DNA from: JAGNZR01 sp051659505
Lineage (GTDB): Bacteria > Fusobacteriota > Fusobacteriia > Fusobacteriales > Fusobacteriaceae
Direction: 5' to 3'
NCBI GenBank assembly: GCA_051659505.1
Contig: JBOFOQ010000073.1
Coordinates: 1-64,000, forward strand
DNA: 64,000 nt
Below are positions 44,193-52,513 of the stretch, piece after piece; within the stretch, counting starts at the first letter, position 1; every line of letters begins with the position of its first letter. The notes beneath the pieces were generated by a model that made no database searches, was not told where the DNA came from, and worked only from the letters and a program-made list of their open reading frames with translations. Both the position numbers and the translations under genes were made by a program.

Positions 44193-44270
44193 TTTTATTT
44201 TATTTTATTTTATTTTATTTTATTTTATTTTATTTTATTTTATTTTATTTTATTTTATTTTATTTTATTT
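44193..44270. repeat. Pentanucleotide tandem repeat (TTTTA), about 15.6 copies
   Basis: An uninterrupted run of TTTTA units of 78 bases between the convergent genes rnhA and yigZ. No mismatches are seen. It ends 9 bases before the stop codon of the YigZ gene. Confidence 0.97.
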
Positions 44271-44278
44271 CTCTTTTT

Positions 44279-44866
44279 TTAAATTTTTACGACTAATATA
44301 CTAGATATTAATTTTATATTAAAATACTGTTCTTTAGATAATTTAACTAAATAAGTTACCCTTTCACTATAATTCTTTTCTAAAATATCTATATTGTTTA
44401 CTTTTAAATAATTATCAACATCACTATTTTTTTCATAAGAAAAATCTAATATATATTTATCTAGTTCTAAATATACCTCTATTTCAGCTTCTTGAACTGC
44501 TAATTTAACTGTTTTAGCATAATTCCTAACAAGACCTCCTGCCCCTAATTTAATACCTCCAAAATATCTTGTAGCAACCACAACTAAATTTCCAACTTCC
44601 ATATATGTTAATATGTCTCCCATAGGTTTTCCTGCAGTACCAGAAGGTTCCCCATCATCGTCGACTTTAAAATATTCTTGTCCGTTTTCAAAAACTTTAT
44701 AAACACTACAGTTATGACTAGCATCTTTATGTTTTTCTTTTATCTCGTTTATGTAGAGTTCAGCTTCTTTCTTAGTTTTTATAGGTTTTATATAACCTAT
44801 AAATTTAGATTTTTTTTCTTCAAATTCTATACAAGTTTCTTTCTTTACTGTTTTCATCTCTTTCAC
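44279..44866 (-). CDS. YigZ/IMPACT-family protein
   Basis: Protein of 195 residues in the UPF0029/IMPACT family. The N-terminal KSKFIGYIKP and DDDGEPSGTAGKPMGDIL and VVVATRYFGGIKLGAGGLVR segments are diagnostic. The mammalian relative IMPACT affects translation control; the bacterial function is not clear. The start is GTG at 44866, and a second possibility is the ATG at 44857, since ribosome-site spacing supports both. It follows the ArAE gene with 2 bases between stop and start. Confidence 0.9.
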   Translation of the reverse strand: MKEMKTVKKETCIEFEEKKSKFIGYIKPIKTKKEAELYINEIKEKHKDASHNCSVYKVFENGQEYFKVDDDGEPSGTAGKPMGDILTYMEVGNLVVVATRYFGGIKLGAGGLVRNYAKTVKLAVQEAEIEVYLELDKYILDFSYEKNSDVDNYLKVNNIDILEKNYSERVTYLVKLSKEQYFNIKLISSILVVKI

Positions 44867-44868
44867 TA

Positions 44869-45834
44869 TTATTTATCCTTATATTTTTTTATAAATTCTA
44901 TCTTTATATTTAAAAAATCATCTAAATAATTTAGACACTGAGCTAGCATTGCTCTATTTTCAAATTCTTCTCTTGTTTTAGGCAATTCCATTCTTCTAAA
45001 TGTGTATCTTAGTGTTATTAGTTCTGCTTTGAGATCAGACATTAATCTATCTTGACCCATTGAGTTTCCAATTTTTTTCATATAATTAGATATCATTAAA
45101 CTTTGCTCATAGGTTATGTGAAAACTTCTAAAATTATATCTCATTCTTTTTAAAACACCATACTGATTTCTTTTCATATTAAATAAGTCTATCTCATAAG
45201 TTGTATTGCTTAATAATGCATTATTAAAATTTGTCAGAGCTAGTGTTTTTCCTAATTCTATCTCTTTTTTTAGCTCTACAAATAATTTTTCTTCATTTAT
45301 AGAAACACAATTACATAATAAATCATCGGACATATCTTTTATTATCTCTGACATTAGATTTATTATTTTACCATCTGTCTTTTTTATTTTATTTTCAAGT
45401 TTAGGCATATATAAATTTAATAATATAGCTATTGTTCCACCTAATACTAATATTACTAATTCATTTGCTAAAAATTTTGGAGCTATTGATTTTTCAACTA
45501 AAATATGTGTTGTTAAAACTACTGTTACTAAAAAACCTTGAAGTAAATTAAATTTTATACAAATAGGCATAAAAATTAAGATAAATATCCCTAATACAAC
45601 TGGGGTATATCCAAAACTATAAAACAAAAATACTGATATGCAAAGTCCTATTAGAGAAGCTATCAATCTTTCCAGTGCCACTTTCAAAGATTCTTTTTTT
45701 GTTCCCTGTATACTTATTATTGTTACTATACCTGTCGTAGCACCATATTTAATTCCAAAATAATTGGCAATTAGAATAGCTAAGCATGTTCCAAATGCTG
45801 TTTTGATAACTCTATGATCTAAATACTTTAACAT
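44869..45834 (-). CDS. ArAE/FUSC-type membrane protein (aromatic acid exporter family)
   Basis: Membrane protein of 321 residues. The first half has about six hydrophobic helices with the HRVIKTAFGTCLAILIA start of the ArAE_1 (DUF939) family; the second half is a soluble helical domain. Family members are annotated as exporters of aromatic acids, but substrates are not established. AGGAGG precedes the ATG. It is followed by YigZ in the same unit. It is preceded by ComEC with a 78-base gap. Confidence 0.82.
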   Translation of the reverse strand: MLKYLDHRVIKTAFGTCLAILIANYFGIKYGATTGIVTIISIQGTKKESLKVALERLIASLIGLCISVFLFYSFGYTPVVLGIFILIFMPICIKFNLLQGFLVTVVLTTHILVEKSIAPKFLANELVILVLGGTIAILLNLYMPKLENKIKKTDGKIINLMSEIIKDMSDDLLCNCVSINEEKLFVELKKEIELGKTLALTNFNNALLSNTTYEIDLFNMKRNQYGVLKRMRYNFRSFHITYEQSLMISNYMKKIGNSMGQDRLMSDLKAELITLRYTFRRMELPKTREEFENRAMLAQCLNYLDDFLNIKIEFIKKYKDK

Positions 45835-45912
45835 ATTAATTCCTCCTAAAAATATAAACCCATATTTAATTATATCACACTATAAGTTCTCTTTATTTGT
45901 TTTTTCATAAAA

Positions 45913-47118
45913 CTAACCTAATAATAATTCCATAAAATTTATTAGTATATAATATAAAGTATTTGTAATAAACATAGTTGGAAATAAGAGAGAAATAAAG
46001 CAGGAAAATATATATGCTGTTCCTATTGGGGTTATTAATGAACTGTACAATATTGTTTTTATAGAAAATTTATCAAAATAATAATAAATTAAAGGGGATA
46101 AGATAAGTTGTAGGAGTAAAGTAAATAAAAAATAATTTAATATGTAACTAATATATCTTTTTTTTATATAATCTTTTGTTAAGTTATTTATTTTTTTTAG
46201 TAACGGTACTATTATAGCTATTCCTAAAACTGCTGAATATGATAAAACAAATGAAACATCATAAAATATAACAGGGTTTAAAAGTAAGCTAATAATAAAA
46301 GAAATAGATAATGATTTTATAAAATTGGTATTCTCATAAAATATTTTTCCTAAAAGATAGATAACAGCCATTGTATAAGCACGAACTACTGAAGGAGAGT
46401 TTGGGATACCTAAAAAGTATAAGGTCAAAAATAGTAAGGTTAAAATATCTCTAACTCTTTTTTTCACTTTAAATTTAAGCAATAAACTGGAAATAATATA
46501 TAGGACAATTCCCATATGTAACCCTGATATTGCTAAAAGATGAGCTACTCCTGTATCTATAAAAAGTGTTCTTATCCTTTTATAAATCAATTTTTTTTCT
46601 CCTAACACGATTCCTTTATATAAATTTTTTTCTTCGTTACTAGAATTTTTAACTACTGTATTCACTCTTTTTTTTAAAATATTTTCTATAAATTTTTTTT
46701 CTATTTTTTTAAATTTCACAATATTTAAAGTGTACTGATTGGAATGTTTAGTTTGATACTTATCTTGAATAATACCTTCTATGTGATATTTCCCACTGGG
46801 AAGATTGGACACGGTTACATAGTTCTTTATTTTAGAAAACTTATTATTTATTTTTAAAACTTCTCCTCTTCCCTCATAAATTTCAGAAATAACAGTTATT
46901 TTTTCATGTCTATTATAAGAGTTATTATTAACACCTGTATAAGTTCTTGCTAAAAATACAAAAGGAATTATGTAAAAAAGAATGTTTCTCTTTTTATACA
47001 CAATTCCTATTATTAGTACTGCTATTCCTAATATAATTAATATTTTTACACTTGAAAAAAAAATAGTTATCATTATAATAATTAAAAGCTCTATTGCTAC
47101 AATCATAACTATATCCAT
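45913..47118 (-). CDS. comEC: ComEC/Rec2-type DNA uptake channel, short form
   Basis: Predicted channel that brings transforming DNA across the inner membrane. Two hydrophobic helices and an OB-like extracytoplasmic segment come first, then the Competence domain: GVAHLLAISGLHMGIV, SVVRAYTMA and the following helices. At 401 residues it stops after the Competence domain and lacks the C-terminal metallo-beta-lactamase domain of many relatives (about 750 residues). I start at the ATG at 47118; the GTG at 47127 lies in the GAGGAG site. The only other competence-related feature would have to lie outside the window. Confidence 0.85.
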   Translation of the reverse strand: MDIVMIVAIELLIIIMITIFFSSVKILIILGIAVLIIGIVYKKRNILFYIIPFVFLARTYTGVNNNSYNRHEKITVISEIYEGRGEVLKINNKFSKIKNYVTVSNLPSGKYHIEGIIQDKYQTKHSNQYTLNIVKFKKIEKKFIENILKKRVNTVVKNSSNEEKNLYKGIVLGEKKLIYKRIRTLFIDTGVAHLLAISGLHMGIVLYIISSLLLKFKVKKRVRDILTLLFLTLYFLGIPNSPSVVRAYTMAVIYLLGKIFYENTNFIKSLSISFIISLLLNPVIFYDVSFVLSYSAVLGIAIIVPLLKKINNLTKDYIKKRYISYILNYFLFTLLLQLILSPLIYYYFDKFSIKTILYSSLITPIGTAYIFSCFISLLFPTMFITNTLYYILINFMELLLG

Positions 47119-47123
47119 TTTAA

Positions 47124-48428
47124 TCACTCCTCATATTTAAAATAAAAGATTAGAGCAACTAAAAATGAAAAAGCTGAAAATAAAGATGTTGAGTATATAC
47201 CAATTTTTCCCACTAGTCCATTACCCTTAAAAGATAATATTATTGGAAGAATAATTATGGAAATCATAAAAGCTAATTTTAGAAAAAATCCTTGTATTCC
47301 AAAACAAATTCCTTCTATGCTTTGGTTATTTTTTTTACTAATTTTTACACTAATTTCACTAAGCATTACTGGTGGAAATATAAAAGCCGCTCCTGACACT
47401 GGTATTCCTAAAAGTCCAAAAATAAGAAATCCTAATTGTTTAGGCAATATATTTCCTACAAAACAAAGAGTAATAGAAAGGACTATTAAAAGTAATAAGC
47501 TTATTAGCATTAATTTTCTATAACCATATCTTTTGGACAGTTTTGTTATGGGATAAAAAAATAACCCTGCCACTCCAAATAATAGTATAGAAACTATTGT
47601 TATACTTTCTTTCCCATATCCCATAATATCCTCTACATAGTAGTTCATTATGGCTCTTAGACTGTTAAAACCTACAAAGAAAAATAATAAACCTAACAGA
47701 TAATTAATAAAGAATTTTTCTTTGAATAATATTTTAACAGTTTCTTCAAATTTTATTTTAGAAACTTGGTTCAGTGAATATTTTTTTTCGTTTACTCCAA
47801 ATATTGTGAAACAAGCTCCCACAGCTGATACAATAGAAAGAACTATTACCATACCTCTTATTCCTACTAAAGTATTCCCACCACCTATATATTTTATTAA
47901 AATACCAGGTGTAATCATAGCTACACCACTATAAAGCAATCTAAATATAGACTGCCATGTGGAAAGAGTAAGTCTTTCTTCACTACTTTTTCCTATTTCT
48001 GGTATAAGGGCATTATAAGGTCCTCCAACAATTGTATAAAAACTAAAAAAAACAGAACCTACCACTGCTAAATACAAAAATGTCGTCCCTTCACTTGAAA
48101 TAGGAGGATAAAAAAAAGCTATTGTAGATAGTGTTAGTGGAATAGTTCCAAAAGCTATAAAAGGAATTCGTCTCCCCCACTTTGTATTTACTTTATCAGA
48201 TATATAACCAATTAATGGATCAGTTACCATATCTACCACTCTTGATATTCCAAGAGCTAAAGAGAGTAAAATTGGTGATAAAATTCTTGGAAGTTCAGAA
48301 CTTTCTGGTGGAAGATAAAAATAAAGTATCCACTGAGCAAAAATTTGATCAACAATGGCATAACTCACTCCTGCACCGTAAAATATTTGTGTTTTTAAAG
48401 ATATTTTATTATTTACTAATTCTCTCAT
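47124..48428 (-). CDS. MFS transporter of the glycoside-pentoside-hexuronide:cation (GPH) type
   Basis: Integral membrane protein of 434 residues with about twelve hydrophobic segments. The RVVDMVTDPLIGYISDKVNTKWGRRIPF stretch near residue 62 is the GPH signature, so cotransport of a sugar or sugar-like compound with Na+ or H+ is likely. The substrate cannot be told. No sugar-utilisation genes are adjacent. AAGGAAGGA precedes the ATG. Its stop codon is 5 bases before the comEC start. Confidence 0.85.
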   Translation of the reverse strand: MRELVNNKISLKTQIFYGAGVSYAIVDQIFAQWILYFYLPPESSELPRILSPILLSLALGISRVVDMVTDPLIGYISDKVNTKWGRRIPFIAFGTIPLTLSTIAFFYPPISSEGTTFLYLAVVGSVFFSFYTIVGGPYNALIPEIGKSSEERLTLSTWQSIFRLLYSGVAMITPGILIKYIGGGNTLVGIRGMVIVLSIVSAVGACFTIFGVNEKKYSLNQVSKIKFEETVKILFKEKFFINYLLGLLFFFVGFNSLRAIMNYYVEDIMGYGKESITIVSILLFGVAGLFFYPITKLSKRYGYRKLMLISLLLLIVLSITLCFVGNILPKQLGFLIFGLLGIPVSGAAFIFPPVMLSEISVKISKKNNQSIEGICFGIQGFFLKLAFMISIIILPIILSFKGNGLVGKIGIYSTSLFSAFSFLVALIFYFKYEE

Positions 48429-48451
48429 CAGTTGATTCCTTCCTTTTACTA

Positions 48452-49651
48452 TTAGTTCCTTTCTTTTTTTATTAACGGTATTTTTTCCTCATTATAGTGA
48501 GAAATCATTTTATAGATAAAAGAACATTTTTCATTAAAATTTAATAATTCTCTTTCTTCCTCTGAGAGTTCTTTCGTTATATTTTTTAAACTTGTTATTA
48601 TTTTAGGTAAGTTTATCTCATTTTCCTTTCTTTCTTTTTTTAGTTGAGAAAGATATTTTTGTCCATTTTCTGAAAATCCTAAAACTCGAACATAAGGAAT
48701 TTTTTCTTTTACATTTTTTGTTAATTCCTCACTTATACCAAGAAGAATATGAATCAATACTCTTTGAATTCTACCTTTAGTATATCTTTTTGTCATTAAA
48801 TTTTCAAAAAATTCTTCAAAGCATGAATATTTAAGTGCACACTGATATAACCTGTTCTCTAATCCAGTTTCAACATCTTGTACTTTACTTAATTTCGAAT
48901 AATTATTTATTATTTCATATCTAATTAAAAAATAAAAATCTTTAAGCTCAATTATTTTTTTTTCTTCTACTTTTTCTTTTATTATTGAGTAACTTTCTTT
49001 AGGAATATATTTTTCTATATTTTCCATATTAAATATTTTCTTTCTAATTCCTGTTGCACTTGCAATATTTTCACTTACTGCTATATCATTGTATTCTACA
49101 CCAATTCTAGATATACACTTCATAGCTATTCTATTTTTTAATTTTAATTCTGCTTTTATATACTCAATACCTAATATATCATTAGATTTTATCTCTATAT
49201 TTGGAAATATATCTTTTAGACTATTTGTGTACGCTACAGGATATGATTTTCCTTGTTTTAATTCAGAAAGTAATTTTTCTTTAAATTCCAAACTTTCTTC
49301 TACTAAAGAAATTTTTTTTAATTTTTCAATATCCCCATATTCAGAACCAAAAACAATTGAACTTACTCCAAGTGAGTTTAAAATTCCCACAGCTCCAATA
49401 GAAAAAACTTCTGCATTTTGTGTCGAATAAAAACTAGGTAACTCTAATACTATATCAACTCCATTCTCAAGTGCCATTTTTGCCTTTGTCCATCTATCTA
49501 AAAAAGAGGGTTCGCCCCGTTGAACATAATCACCACTCATTACAGCAACAACAATATCACAACCTGATTCTTTCTTAGCTTTTTCCAAATGATGCTTATG
49601 ACCGTTATGAAAAGGATTATACTCTACTATCACTCCAACCGCTTTTAACAT
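48452..49651 (-). CDS. tmcAL: tRNA(Met) cytidine acetate ligase TmcAL
   Basis: Acetylates cytidine 34 of elongator tRNA-Met using acetate and ATP, as shown for Bacillus TmcAL (YlbM). The nucleotidyltransferase HIGH-like motif is VEYNPFHNGHKHHLEKAK at residues 9-26, and VVAVMSGDYVQRGEP follows. The C-terminal half is helical. The length of 399 is normal. It begins directly after the stop of coaX (same transcript), with a weak GAGAG ribosome site in the end of coaX. Confidence 0.9.
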   Translation of the reverse strand: MLKAVGVIVEYNPFHNGHKHHLEKAKKESGCDIVVAVMSGDYVQRGEPSFLDRWTKAKMALENGVDIVLELPSFYSTQNAEVFSIGAVGILNSLGVSSIVFGSEYGDIEKLKKISLVEESLEFKEKLLSELKQGKSYPVAYTNSLKDIFPNIEIKSNDILGIEYIKAELKLKNRIAMKCISRIGVEYNDIAVSENIASATGIRKKIFNMENIEKYIPKESYSIIKEKVEEKKIIELKDFYFLIRYEIINNYSKLSKVQDVETGLENRLYQCALKYSCFEEFFENLMTKRYTKGRIQRVLIHILLGISEELTKNVKEKIPYVRVLGFSENGQKYLSQLKKERKENEINLPKIITSLKNITKELSEEERELLNFNEKCSFIYKMISHYNEEKIPLIKKERN

Positions 49652-50434
49652 TTAACTTCTCTCTTTATTTTCATTTAGTTGATAAAGAGTATACAGACCT
49701 TTTATACTCAGTTCTGAGTCATATACGTCAATTTCTTCTATTTCTGCTGATAAAATCTTTCCCAGTCCACCAGTTGCAATAATAAAAGGGGTCTCTACCA
49801 CTTCTTTTATTTTTTTTATTATATGCTTTATTTGACCAGCATATCCATAAAATACTCCTGCTTGTATCTGTTCACTTGTATTTTTACCTAAAATACTTTC
49901 TGGAGTACTAAACTTTACCTTTGGCAGTTTTGCTGTATTTCCAAAAAGTGCATTTATTGACATTTCAATACCTGGAAGTATACCTCCACCTATATAAACA
50001 CCATCTTTTAATACTTCATATGTTGTTGCCGTTCCTAAGTCAAAAATAACTAAGTTTTTTTCTTTATATTCACTTATAGCCTGTACAATATCTATTATTC
50101 TATCTGCACCAAACCCTGAATAGTTCATTCCCACCTCAAATTTAAAAGGAAGATTTAAATTTAAATCTACTATTATAGGTTCTATATTAAAATATTTTTT
50201 TCCTAAAAAATTGAAAATATTAATAAGACTAGGCACAACTGAAGCTACTATTATCCCTTTAATAGACTTTACATCTATTAAATTAAACTTTGAAATATTT
50301 CTTAAATATGAAAAGTATTCATCCTCTGTCATTTTTTCATTAGAAGCCACTCTAAAGCTCAGTAATACTTCCCCACAATCATTTAATATCCCCGTTACAA
50401 CATGAGTGTTTCCCACATCAATAGCTAAAATCAA
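49652..50434 (-). CDS. coaX: Type III pantothenate kinase
   Basis: First step of coenzyme A synthesis. The ASKHA-fold motifs are DVGNTHVVTGIL, GADRI, DLGTATTYEVL and GGGILPG. The length of 260 is standard. This enzyme form is not inhibited by CoA and needs K+ or NH4+, as known for the family. The start is a TTG with AGGAGGAG upstream. It heads the coaX-tmcAL-MFS-comEC run. Confidence 0.94.
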   Translation of the reverse strand: MILAIDVGNTHVVTGILNDCGEVLLSFRVASNEKMTEDEYFSYLRNISKFNLIDVKSIKGIIVASVVPSLINIFNFLGKKYFNIEPIIVDLNLNLPFKFEVGMNYSGFGADRIIDIVQAISEYKEKNLVIFDLGTATTYEVLKDGVYIGGGILPGIEMSINALFGNTAKLPKVKFSTPESILGKNTSEQIQAGVFYGYAGQIKHIIKKIKEVVETPFIIATGGLGKILSAEIEEIDVYDSELSIKGLYTLYQLNENKERS

Positions 50435-50528
50435 TTTTCTCCTCCTAAACTTACATCTTTAGAATTATTTAAGTATAGTTAACTATAACATTTTATAGAG
50501 TAAAAATAAAGAAGAAAATAATAATGAA

Positions 50529-50570
50529 AAAATGATTTTACTTTGAACTATTCAAAATAAAATCATTTCT
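50529..50570 (-). terminator. Terminator after the exported hypothetical gene
   Basis: AAATGATTTTA pairs with TAAAATCATTT over a loop of about 17 bases, eight bases past the stop of the gene at 50578, with T-rich sequence following on the minus strand. Confidence 0.7.
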
Positions 50571-50577
50571 ATAATTT

Positions 50578-51162
50578 TTATTTTATATTTTTTATAAAAT
50601 TATAATTTGATAAAGAAGATTTCAAATATTTATTTTGTTCGTAATAATTTCCTGGATATAATTTTTTAGCTTCTTTCTCAAAGTGATTCATAACTTCTTT
50701 AGGAATCAGCGAATTTTTAATTAAAGCTTCTACTTCCTCTTTATATTTCATATTTTTTTCTTTTTCAAGTTCTCTTATTTTTTCGCTAGAAATTATATAA
50801 TCAATTTTCTCATTAACTTTTTTCTCTATATCAATTTTATTTTCTTTATAAAGAACTATCTCTTCTAATAATTTTATATATTGTTTAGTAAAATTATTAG
50901 GATAATTTTTTCCTAATTTATTCAATATTTTTTCTTGTTCTTTTTCTAATAAACCGCTTTGCTCTAATTCTTTATATATATTCCCATAAGCATTTTTCTG
51001 CTCAGAAACAAATTCATACATTGAAGCTTTTTCATCAGGTTCTGAGAAAATTCTTCTCGCCTGATTTGTAATTTTTTTTTCAATATCATCAGGAATTTCC
51101 AAGGAAAAGCCATAACTAAATAATAAACATGTAGTGCACAATAATAGTGTTTTTACTTTCAT
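50578..51162 (-). CDS. Exported helical protein, function unknown
   Basis: Not recognised. A signal peptide occupies about residues 1-21 (basic start, hydrophobic core, then GFSLE), so the mature protein is periplasmic. The rest is Lys/Glu-rich and probably all helical, with two segments (IFSEPDEKASMYEFVSEQK and a late LYPGNYYEQNKY) that look conserved in character. I start at the ATG at 51162 (GGGGAG is 8 bases upstream); the in-frame codon before it lies in that site. It lies next to the FomA-like genes but is separated from them by a hairpin. Confidence 0.7.
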   Translation of the reverse strand: MKVKTLLLCTTCLLFSYGFSLEIPDDIEKKITNQARRIFSEPDEKASMYEFVSEQKNAYGNIYKELEQSGLLEKEQEKILNKLGKNYPNNFTKQYIKLLEEIVLYKENKIDIEKKVNEKIDYIISSEKIRELEKEKNMKYKEEVEALIKNSLIPKEVMNHFEKEAKKLYPGNYYEQNKYLKSSLSNYNFIKNIK

Positions 51163-51192
51163 TTTTATTCTCCCCATTATAAAACATCAGAT

Positions 51193-51234
51193 AAAAGGGG
51201 AAATCTATCTTAAAATTCTAGATTATCCCCTTTT
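51193..51234 (-). terminator. Terminator after the first FomA-like gene
   Basis: AAAAGGGG at one side pairs with CCCCTTTT at the other, extended by AATCT/AGATT pairs, 20 bases past the stop at 51254. Confidence 0.8.
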
Positions 51235-51253
51235 GATATTTTTATTTATTTAT

Positions 51254-52315
51254 TTAAAATGTAGCTTTAAATCCTGCTCCTGCCATAGGTCTCCAAGTCC
51301 AACCTTGAGCTGAGCTTACAGCAATTTCATTAAAGTTTCTATATTCTGCTCCTGCATACATAAATACACCTAAGCTATTATTAACTTTATGATCTACTCT
51401 TAAGTCTAGTTCTGCATAATATTCATAGTACTCTTGAGCTTTTCCAGCTTTATTTTTATATTCATAATTACCATAGTCATCCAGTCCACCTGTAAATCCA
51501 AAACTTAATTTTTGATTCTCATCCATTGATTTTGCAAGCGTCCATCTGTTACTTAAATAAAATTCAGTTGTAAAATCATTAGCTTGCTTGTAGTCTCTAT
51601 TAAACTCAGCAACAGTTCCGTAGTTATCATTATTATAATAAGCGTTCCAATCAAATACAAAGCCTAAAGGTAAAGCCCAACTCGTATATAGATCTGCTCC
51701 GTATCTCATGTAATTGTTCGTATCCCCTGCTTCACTTTTAACATATCTAACTTTTGGAGCAAATGAAAAACTACTATTTTTAAACCATTCTGGGGTCCAT
51801 GACATATATTCTGAAAATTGTAATTCTAAATAAGCTGTTCCTCTTTTAAAATTCGAATTTCCATCTTTATAAGCTCTCTGCTCATAATGTAATTGAGTTT
51901 TAATACCAATTTTACTATCTAGTAAATTACCCAAATCATGCCACCATCTTAAATCAGCTCTTATTCTATCTCCAGTTGTTGTTTGATTCGTCTCTGCAGA
52001 GCTTAGAGTATCATAAGCTCTTGTTCTAAAGTAAAATTCATCTTTTTCAGTTAAAGATAAACTTCCTGTTAGCTCTGTTCTTGTATAATTTCCTGAAACA
52101 GATTTATGTTCTCCCTTAGAGTAATATTTACTCTGAAGTCTTATCCAGCCAGTAGATTTAAATTCAGATGTTTTTTCCAGCATAGACTCTTCTATCATTA
52201 CTTCCTCAATCATTACTGGCTCTTCTACCATTACTGGTTGAACTACAACTTCTTTTGCACTTGCCACTGCTGATACTACTAATATTGATCCTAATACCAT
52301 TCCTAACCTTTTCAT
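51254..52315 (-). CDS. FomA-like outer membrane protein, copy 1
   Basis: Predicted beta-barrel porin or porin-like protein of 353 residues. Residues 1-20 are a signal peptide (MKRLGMVLGSILVVSAVASA) followed by a VEEP-rich linker (about 20-48) and then amphipathic beta strands rich in Tyr, Trp and Asp, ending in Phe as expected for assembly by BamA. FomA proteins of Fusobacterium have the same layout. I start at the ATG at 52315 because AGGGAGGAG lies upstream; the longer frame is not plausible. The start region is nearly the same as that of the next gene, while the barrel is different. Confidence 0.85.
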   Translation of the reverse strand: MKRLGMVLGSILVVSAVASAKEVVVQPVMVEEPVMIEEVMIEESMLEKTSEFKSTGWIRLQSKYYSKGEHKSVSGNYTRTELTGSLSLTEKDEFYFRTRAYDTLSSAETNQTTTGDRIRADLRWWHDLGNLLDSKIGIKTQLHYEQRAYKDGNSNFKRGTAYLELQFSEYMSWTPEWFKNSSFSFAPKVRYVKSEAGDTNNYMRYGADLYTSWALPLGFVFDWNAYYNNDNYGTVAEFNRDYKQANDFTTEFYLSNRWTLAKSMDENQKLSFGFTGGLDDYGNYEYKNKAGKAQEYYEYYAELDLRVDHKVNNSLGVFMYAGAEYRNFNEIAVSSAQGWTWRPMAGAGFKATF

Positions 52316-52390
52316 AATTTTCTCCTCCCTAACTTTTAAACAAAATATTCTGTCAAGTAATTTTAAAACATATCTAAAATATATGTTTTT

Positions 52391-52406
52391 ACTGATTATC
52401 ATTAGT
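52391..52406. promoter_or_regulatory. Imperfect palindrome next to the FomA-like 1 promoter
   Basis: ACTGATTATCATTAGT is a near-palindrome of 16 bases (12 of 16 match) that overlaps the edge of the -10 and the start site. It contains the GATAAT-type half site of Fur boxes (minus strand TGATAATC). It could be an operator; no regulator was identified. Confidence 0.35.
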
Positions 52407-52431
52407 ATAACATATAATTATGGAATTTCAA
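52404..52431 (-). promoter_or_regulatory. Promoter of FomA-like gene 1
   Basis: Minus-strand TTGAAA, 16-bp spacer, TATACT, about 90-116 bases before the ATG at 52315. The last part of the spacer and the -10 (ATTATATGTTATA) are shared with the second FomA-like promoter. Confidence 0.6.
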
Positions 52432-52454
52432 TCTTTTTTATTTTTTTTATAAAA

Positions 52455-52500
52455 TAAAAAAAATCCACTCTTTCACATAAAGGAAAAAGTGGATCTTATT
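52455..52500 (-). terminator. Terminator after FomA-like gene 2
   Basis: AATCCACT with AGTGGATT-like pairing, ten bases past the stop at 52514, followed by T-rich sequence on the minus strand. Confidence 0.7.
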
Positions 52501-52513
52501 TATTTTTTAATTA

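Noticed and set aside
44193..44270. CRISPR array
   Set aside because: Units are 5 bases without spacers, so it is a microsatellite; no CRISPR array or cas gene is seen anywhere.
45835..45912. Missing C-terminal part of ComEC as a frameshifted remnant
   Set aside because: Only 78 bases separate ComEC from the next gene, so there is no space for a metallo-beta-lactamase domain.
52316..52402. 29-residue N-terminal extension of FomA-like gene 1
   Set aside because: It would put a cytoplasmic-looking segment before a perfect signal peptide, and the AGGGAGGAG site directly precedes the inner ATG.
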